Below are positions 60,695-64,000 of a stretch of 64,000 bases of DNA, one piece after another. A program made the position numbers and the translations under genes. Location of the stretch: assembly GCF_019977355.1 (NCBI RefSeq), contig NZ_AP024655.1, forward strand, positions 930,001 through 994,000, read 5' to 3'. This stretch comes from Arthrobacter sp. NicSoilB8 (GTDB lineage Bacteria; Actinomycetota; Actinomycetes; Actinomycetales; Micrococcaceae). Under the pieces are notes generated by a model. That model did not search any database. It was given only the letters and a program-made list of their open reading frames with translations, and had not been told where the DNA came from. Each line of letters opens with the position of its first letter. Position 1 is the stretch's first letter.

Positions 60695-61699
60695 ATGGCT
60701 TACACCGCCGAAAATTGGCCCATCACCGCGGCACTGCTGCAGTTCCCGGGCACCGACGCCCAGGGCACCCACATCAACGACGGCCCGGCGTCCGCCTGGG
60801 CGGAGGTGCTGCAGGAGGTCAAGGACGCGGGCTTTGCCAACGCGGACCTCACGGACAGCTGGGTCCGCCCCGGCGACCTCAGCTCCGGCCGCCTTGCGGA
60901 GTTCAAGCAGACGGCGGACAACGTGGGCGTCGGCATCCCCGTCATCTCGGCCATCCGCCGCAGCGTCATCGAGGACGGTAACTGGGAAGCCAACCTGGCG
61001 TACAGCCACCGCACCATCGATGCTGCCGCCGAGCTTGGCTGCGAGGTTGTCTCGTTCGGGCTGCACCAGGCCATCACCGCCGAACAGCAGAAGCAGCTGT
61101 GGTTCTGGACCATCGAGGGGTACAAGGACCCGGTGGGGGACAAGGAAACCTGGGGCAAGGCCGTGAGCCGCCTGCGGGAACTCGGCCGGCACGCGGCCGA
61201 GGTCGGTGTCCTGCTGTCGCTCGAAATGTACGAGGACACGTACCTCGGCACCGCGGATTCCTCCGTCCAGCTGGTGCAGGACATCGGACTGGCCAATGTC
61301 GGCCTCAACCCTGACCTCGGCAACCTCATCCGGCTCCACCGCCCGATTGAGGACTGGCGCGAGATGGTCGCCAAGACCCTGCCGTACTCCAACTACTGGC
61401 ACATGAAGAACTACATCCGCGACGAGGACGTCGCCCGCGACACCTACGTCGCCATGCCCGCCCCGATGGAAAGCGGCCTCATCAACTACCGCGAGGCGTT
61501 CAAGGTCGCGCTCTCCGTGGGCTTCCAGGGCATCCTGTGCACCGAGCACTACGGCGGCGACGGCCTCAGCGTCACGGCCAGCAACCAGGACTACCTCCGC
61601 CGCCAGGTCCTGCCGAAAACCGACGGCTACGCCCTCGGTAAGAGCCAGGTGGCCCAGGGCCGGCAGCTGCCGGCGGCCGCGGCACTCGCCAGCGTCTGA
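60695..61699 (+). CDS. Xylose-isomerase-like TIM-barrel enzyme, possible 3-oxo-isoapionate decarboxylase (OiaC-like)
   Basis: A 334-residue sugar phosphate isomerase/epimerase-fold protein. Likely metal ligands sit in SLEMYEDTYLG (Glu), NVGLNPDLGNL (Asp), NYWHMKNY (His) and CTEHYGGDG (Glu). GAAGGAG precedes the ATG. It is followed by an L-erythrulose/dihydroxyacetone-type kinase and an RpiB-like isomerase. In the apionate pathway a protein of this fold (OiaC) decarboxylates 3-oxo-isoapionate to L-erythrulose, which those two enzymes would then process. Family assignment is firm, while the specific reaction is inferred from context. Confidence 0.85.
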   Translation: MAYTAENWPITAALLQFPGTDAQGTHINDGPASAWAEVLQEVKDAGFANADLTDSWVRPGDLSSGRLAEFKQTADNVGVGIPVISAIRRSVIEDGNWEANLAYSHRTIDAAAELGCEVVSFGLHQAITAEQQKQLWFWTIEGYKDPVGDKETWGKAVSRLRELGRHAAEVGVLLSLEMYEDTYLGTADSSVQLVQDIGLANVGLNPDLGNLIRLHRPIEDWREMVAKTLPYSNYWHMKNYIRDEDVARDTYVAMPAPMESGLINYREAFKVALSVGFQGILCTEHYGGDGLSVTASNQDYLRRQVLPKTDGYALGKSQVAQGRQLPAAAALASV

Positions 61700-61816
61700 C
61701 CCGGTCTGACCGGGCGCCTGACCCGGCAGGGTGCGGCCGTCAAGCTATTTGGGGGCGGCCGCACCACCGCAGATTCCCCAACATCACTTCTCCAACACGG
61801 ATTCAATGAGGAAACC

Positions 61817-63619
61817 ATGACCCAGATCTTCGACAATCCCGCTGATTTCGCGGATGAGGCACTGGACGGCTTCGTGGCAGCCAACCGCGGCTATGTGGCC
61901 CGTGTGGACGGCGGCGTCGTCCGCTCCACCGAGGTCCCGGCCGGGCAGGTGGCCCTCGTGGTCGGCGGCGGCTCCGGGCACTACCCGGCCTTCGCCGGCC
62001 TCGTCGGGCCGGGGCTGGCCACCGCCTCGGCCTGCGGCAACATGTTCGCGTCGCCCGCGGCCGGCCAGGTCTATCGGGTGGCCAAGGCCGCCAACGCCGG
62101 CGGCGGCGTGCTGCTGAGCTACGGCAACTACGCCGGCGACGTCCTGCACTTCGGCCAGGCCCAGCTGCGCCTCAACGCCGATGGCATCGAGACCCGCACG
62201 GTCCTGGTCACCGACGACATCGCCAGCGCCCCGCTGGACCAGATCGAGAAGCGCCGCGGCATCGCCGGGGACCTGACGGTCTTCAAGATCGCCGGCGCCG
62301 CCGCGGAAGTGGGACTGAGCCTGGACGACGTCGAACGGCTGGCCATCCGGACCAACTACCGCACCCGCTCCCTCGGCGTCGCCTTCGACGGCTGCACCCT
62401 GCCTGGCGCGGAAGCCCCGCTGTTCTCCGTCCCCGCCGGGCACATGTCCCTGGGTCTGGGCATCCACGGTGAACCGGGCATCTCAGACCACCCCATGCCC
62501 ACTGCCTCTGAACTGGCCGAGCTTCTCGTCAGCAGGCTCCTGGCCGACAAGCCGGACGACGCCGGCACCCGCGTGGTCGCGATCGTCAACGGCCTCGGCA
62601 CGGTCAAGTACGACGAGCTCTTCCTGCTGTTCGGCAAGATCGAGAAACTCCTCACCAAGGCCGGGCTCACCGTCGTGGAGCCCGAATGCGGCGAACTCGT
62701 CACAAGCCTGGACATGTCCGGACTCTCCCTGACCCTGCTGTGGCTGGACGAGGAACTCGAGCAGTACTGGGCCGCCCCGGCGGACACGCCCGCGTTCCGC
62801 AAGGGAAACCTGGCGCCCCGCTCCCGCCGCGAACTCGCCGGGCCGGAAGCCGAGGAAGCGGCCGACGTCGAACGCCCCACCGCGGCGGCGGCACCCCTCG
62901 GCCGGCTGGCGGCCGACCTCCTTGGCCAGACCCGGGACGTGATCGTTGAGCACGAGGAAGAACTGGGCCGGCTGGATGCCATCGCCGGCGACGGCGACCA
63001 CGGGATCGGCATGCGCCGCGGCGTGGACGCGGCGGTCGCGGCGGCTGAGCAGGCTGCGGCGAACGACGGCGGCGCGTCACCCGCGCGCGTCCTGACCGCC
63101 GCGGGGGAAGCCTGGAGCGAACGCGCTGGCGGCACCTCGGGCGCGCTCTGGGGCTCGGCGATCATCGCCGCCGGACAGGCCCTGGGCAACCAGGACAGCT
63201 ACAGCGGCGAGGACGCAGCCGCCGCGGTCACGGCCTTCGTTGATGCGATCACCGCGCTCGGCAAGGCCGATCTGGGGGACAAGACCATGGTGGACGCCCT
63301 CGTGCCGTTCCGGGATGCCTTCCTCACCGCGTTCGACGGCGGCGCAACGGTGGCCGGCTCGCTCGCCGCGGCGGCAGCCGCCGCCACAACGGCCGCAGAC
63401 CGGACCGCCGAGTTGCGTCCGCTCAAGGGCCGGGCGCGCCCGCTCGCCGAAAAGAGCCTTGGCCACCCGGACCCCGGGGCCGTGTCCTTCGCCCTCATCG
63501 CCACCCGGATTTCTGCACACACCGACACCCCAGACACCAACACTTCAGACACCGGCACTTTGCCGACAGCGTCCCGGCTCGCCAACTCCGAGCCGGCGGA
63601 ACAAGGAGCACAAGCATGA
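61817..63619 (+). CDS. DhaK-DhaL fusion kinase, probable L-erythrulose/dihydroxyacetone kinase
   Basis: A 600-residue ATP-dependent kinase. Residues 1-330 are a DhaK domain with GGGSGHYP and the substrate-binding His217 ([10 protein letters not shown]), to which the ketose binds covalently. A short acidic linker follows. Residues about 360-565 are a DhaL nucleotide domain with [15 protein letters not shown] (391-400). A Thr/Ser-rich tail, [12 protein letters not shown], is unusual. Such fusions phosphorylate dihydroxyacetone or, in tetrose operons, erythrulose. Its stop overlaps the start of the RpiB-like gene, favouring the tetrose role. Confidence 0.92.
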   Translation: MTQIFDNPADFADEALDGFVAANRGYVARVDGGVVRSTEVPAGQVALVVGGGSGHYPAFAGLVGPGLATASACGNMFASPAAGQVYRVAKAANAGGGVLLSYGNYAGDVLHFGQAQLRLNADGIETRTVLVTDDIASAPLDQIEKRRGIAGDLTVFKIAGAAAEVGLSLDDVERLAIRTNYRTRSLGVAFDGCTLPGAEAPLFSVPAGHMSLGLGIHGEPGISDHPMPTASELAELLVSRLLADKPDDAGTRVVAIVNGLGTVKYDELFLLFGKIEKLLTKAGLTVVEPECGELVTSLDMSGLSLTLLWLDEELEQYWAAPADTPAFRKGNLAPRSRRELAGPEAEEAADVERPTAAAAPLGRLAADLLGQTRDVIVEHEEELGRLDAIAGDGDHGIGMRRGVDAAVAAAEQAAANDGGASPARVLTAAGEAWSERAGGTSGALWGSAIIAAGQALGNQDSYSGEDAAAAVTAFVDAITALGKADLGDKTMVDALVPFRDAFLTAFDGGATVAGSLAAAAAAATTAADRTAELRPLKGRARPLAEKSLGHPDPGAVSFALIATRISAHTDTPDTNTSDTGTLPTASRLANSEPAEQGAQA

Positions 63620-64000
63620 GCACAGCAACAGGCTGGCGCGTCGTCATCGGCAACGATGAGGCCGGCGTCGAATACAAGAACGCGCTGAAGGCGCTGCTCG
63701 AAGCCGATCCCCGCGTGGCTTCCGTCCAGGACATCGGAGTCGGCGCCAACGACTCCACCGCCTATCCGCACGTGGCCGTCGATGCGGCCCGCAAAGTCGC
63801 CGAGGGCGACGCCGACCGGGCGCTGCTGATCTGCGGCACCGGCCTCGGCGTGGCCATCGCAGCCAACAAAGTCCCCGGCATCCGCGCCGTCACCGCCCAC
63901 GACAGCTACTCCGTGGAGCGCTCGGTCCTGAGCAACAACGCCCAGGTCCTCACCCTCGGCCAGCGCGTCATCGGCCTGGAACTCGCCAAGAAGCTCGTGA
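63616..64000 (+). CDS. RpiB/LacAB-family sugar-phosphate isomerase, 3' end missing
   Basis: The first 128 residues of an RpiB-type isomerase (family length about 150-160). The gene runs off the window after AAG CTC GTG. The terminal 'TGA' seen at the very end is out of frame. The active-site segment is [23 protein letters not shown], followed by [27 protein letters not shown]. In erythritol and erythrulose operons the paralogues EryI/DerI convert D-erythrulose 4-phosphate to D-erythrose 4-phosphate, and the coupled kinase supports that use. Ribose 5-phosphate isomerase is the alternative. Confidence 0.9.
   Translation, partial: MSTATGWRVVIGNDEAGVEYKNALKALLEADPRVASVQDIGVGANDSTAYPHVAVDAARKVAEGDADRALLICGTGLGVAIAANKVPGIRAVTAHDSYSVERSVLSNNAQVLTLGQRVIGLELAKKLV

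Noticed and set aside
1..64000. tRNA, rRNA, insertion sequences and prophage genes
   Set aside because: No cloverleaf-like tRNA ends, rRNA stretches, transposase motifs or phage structural genes were recognised on reading the window. A covariance-model scan would be decisive for small RNAs.
63998..64000. TGA at the very end as the stop of the RpiB-like gene
   Set aside because: In the frame set by the ATG at 63616 the last codons are AAG, CTC, GTG, so the TGA is out of frame and the gene continues beyond the window.

Overview
The window comes from a high-GC actinobacterium and looks like Arthrobacter/Pseudarthrobacter (Micrococcaceae). The basis is gene content and style: GTG/TTG starts with AAGGAG ribosome sites, ATGA stop/start overlaps, actinobacterial-type myo-inositol genes, a DUF6318-type lipoprotein, and FCD- and HutC-type GntR regulators. 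No rRNA, tRNA, CRISPR array, transposase or phage gene was seen. Both ends cut through genes: sucD on the left and an rpiB-like gene on the right.

1-2.3 kb: end of sucD, an ArsR/AHSA1 two-gene unit read leftward and bracketed by two copies of one palindromic element, and a small tautomerase. 2.4-21.1 kb: a myo-inositol region. iolC, a DeoC/LacD-type aldolase, iolD, iolA, iolE, iolG, an IolH-like protein and the transporter iolT form a rightward run. A MarR/MFS efflux pair follows. Then come iolB and a HutC-type GntR regulator (probable IolR) read leftward, and a lipoprotein/permease/ATPase sugar ABC transporter with a second iolG-like dehydrogenase read rightward. The element ATGTCAG(G/T)ACAAAC occurs upstream of the tautomerase, iolC and the ABC transporter, and related sites precede the GntR gene, so one inositol regulon is likely. 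The same polyol is imported (IolT or ABC), oxidised at C2 (IolG), dehydrated (IolE), ring-opened (IolD), isomerised (IolB), phosphorylated (IolC), cleaved (aldolase) and oxidised to a CoA ester (IolA).

21.2-29.9 kb: a PuuD-like amidotransferase, an SRPBCC protein, a GntR/MFS/SDR set with a perfect 29-bp palindromic operator, a LOG-family protein, a matrixin-type metalloprotease coupled to a ferritin-like/VIT1 membrane protein, and a small acidic protein. 30-38.1 kb: a sodium:solute symporter with a divergent XRE-cupin regulator, a lipoprotein, amtB-glnK behind a GlnR-like box, and a coupled ureohydrolase plus thiamine-diphosphate enzyme. 38.4-46.2 kb: a MarR/DHA2 drug-efflux pair, a heterodimeric ABC exporter with asymmetric ATP sites, a hot-dog thioesterase and a small membrane protein.

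46.3-51 kb: a defence and repair patch (McrB, McrC, a small unknown protein, Vsr). 51-59.1 kb: a PNPOx-like protein, two coupled secreted proteins, and a GAF-domain regulator divergent from a flavin monooxygenase, butanediol dehydrogenase and old-yellow-enzyme set. 59.1-59.8 kb is non-coding and packed with ACATGTCC palindromes and three copies of a longer repeat. This is the least explained DNA in the window. 59.8-64 kb: a GntR-controlled tetrose operon (xylose-isomerase-like TIM barrel, DhaK-DhaL kinase, RpiB-like isomerase) that probably feeds L-erythrulose into erythrose 4-phosphate, perhaps from apionate. Gene boundaries come from reading frames, motifs and ribosome sites. Functional names rest on recognised motifs and context, not on database searches.
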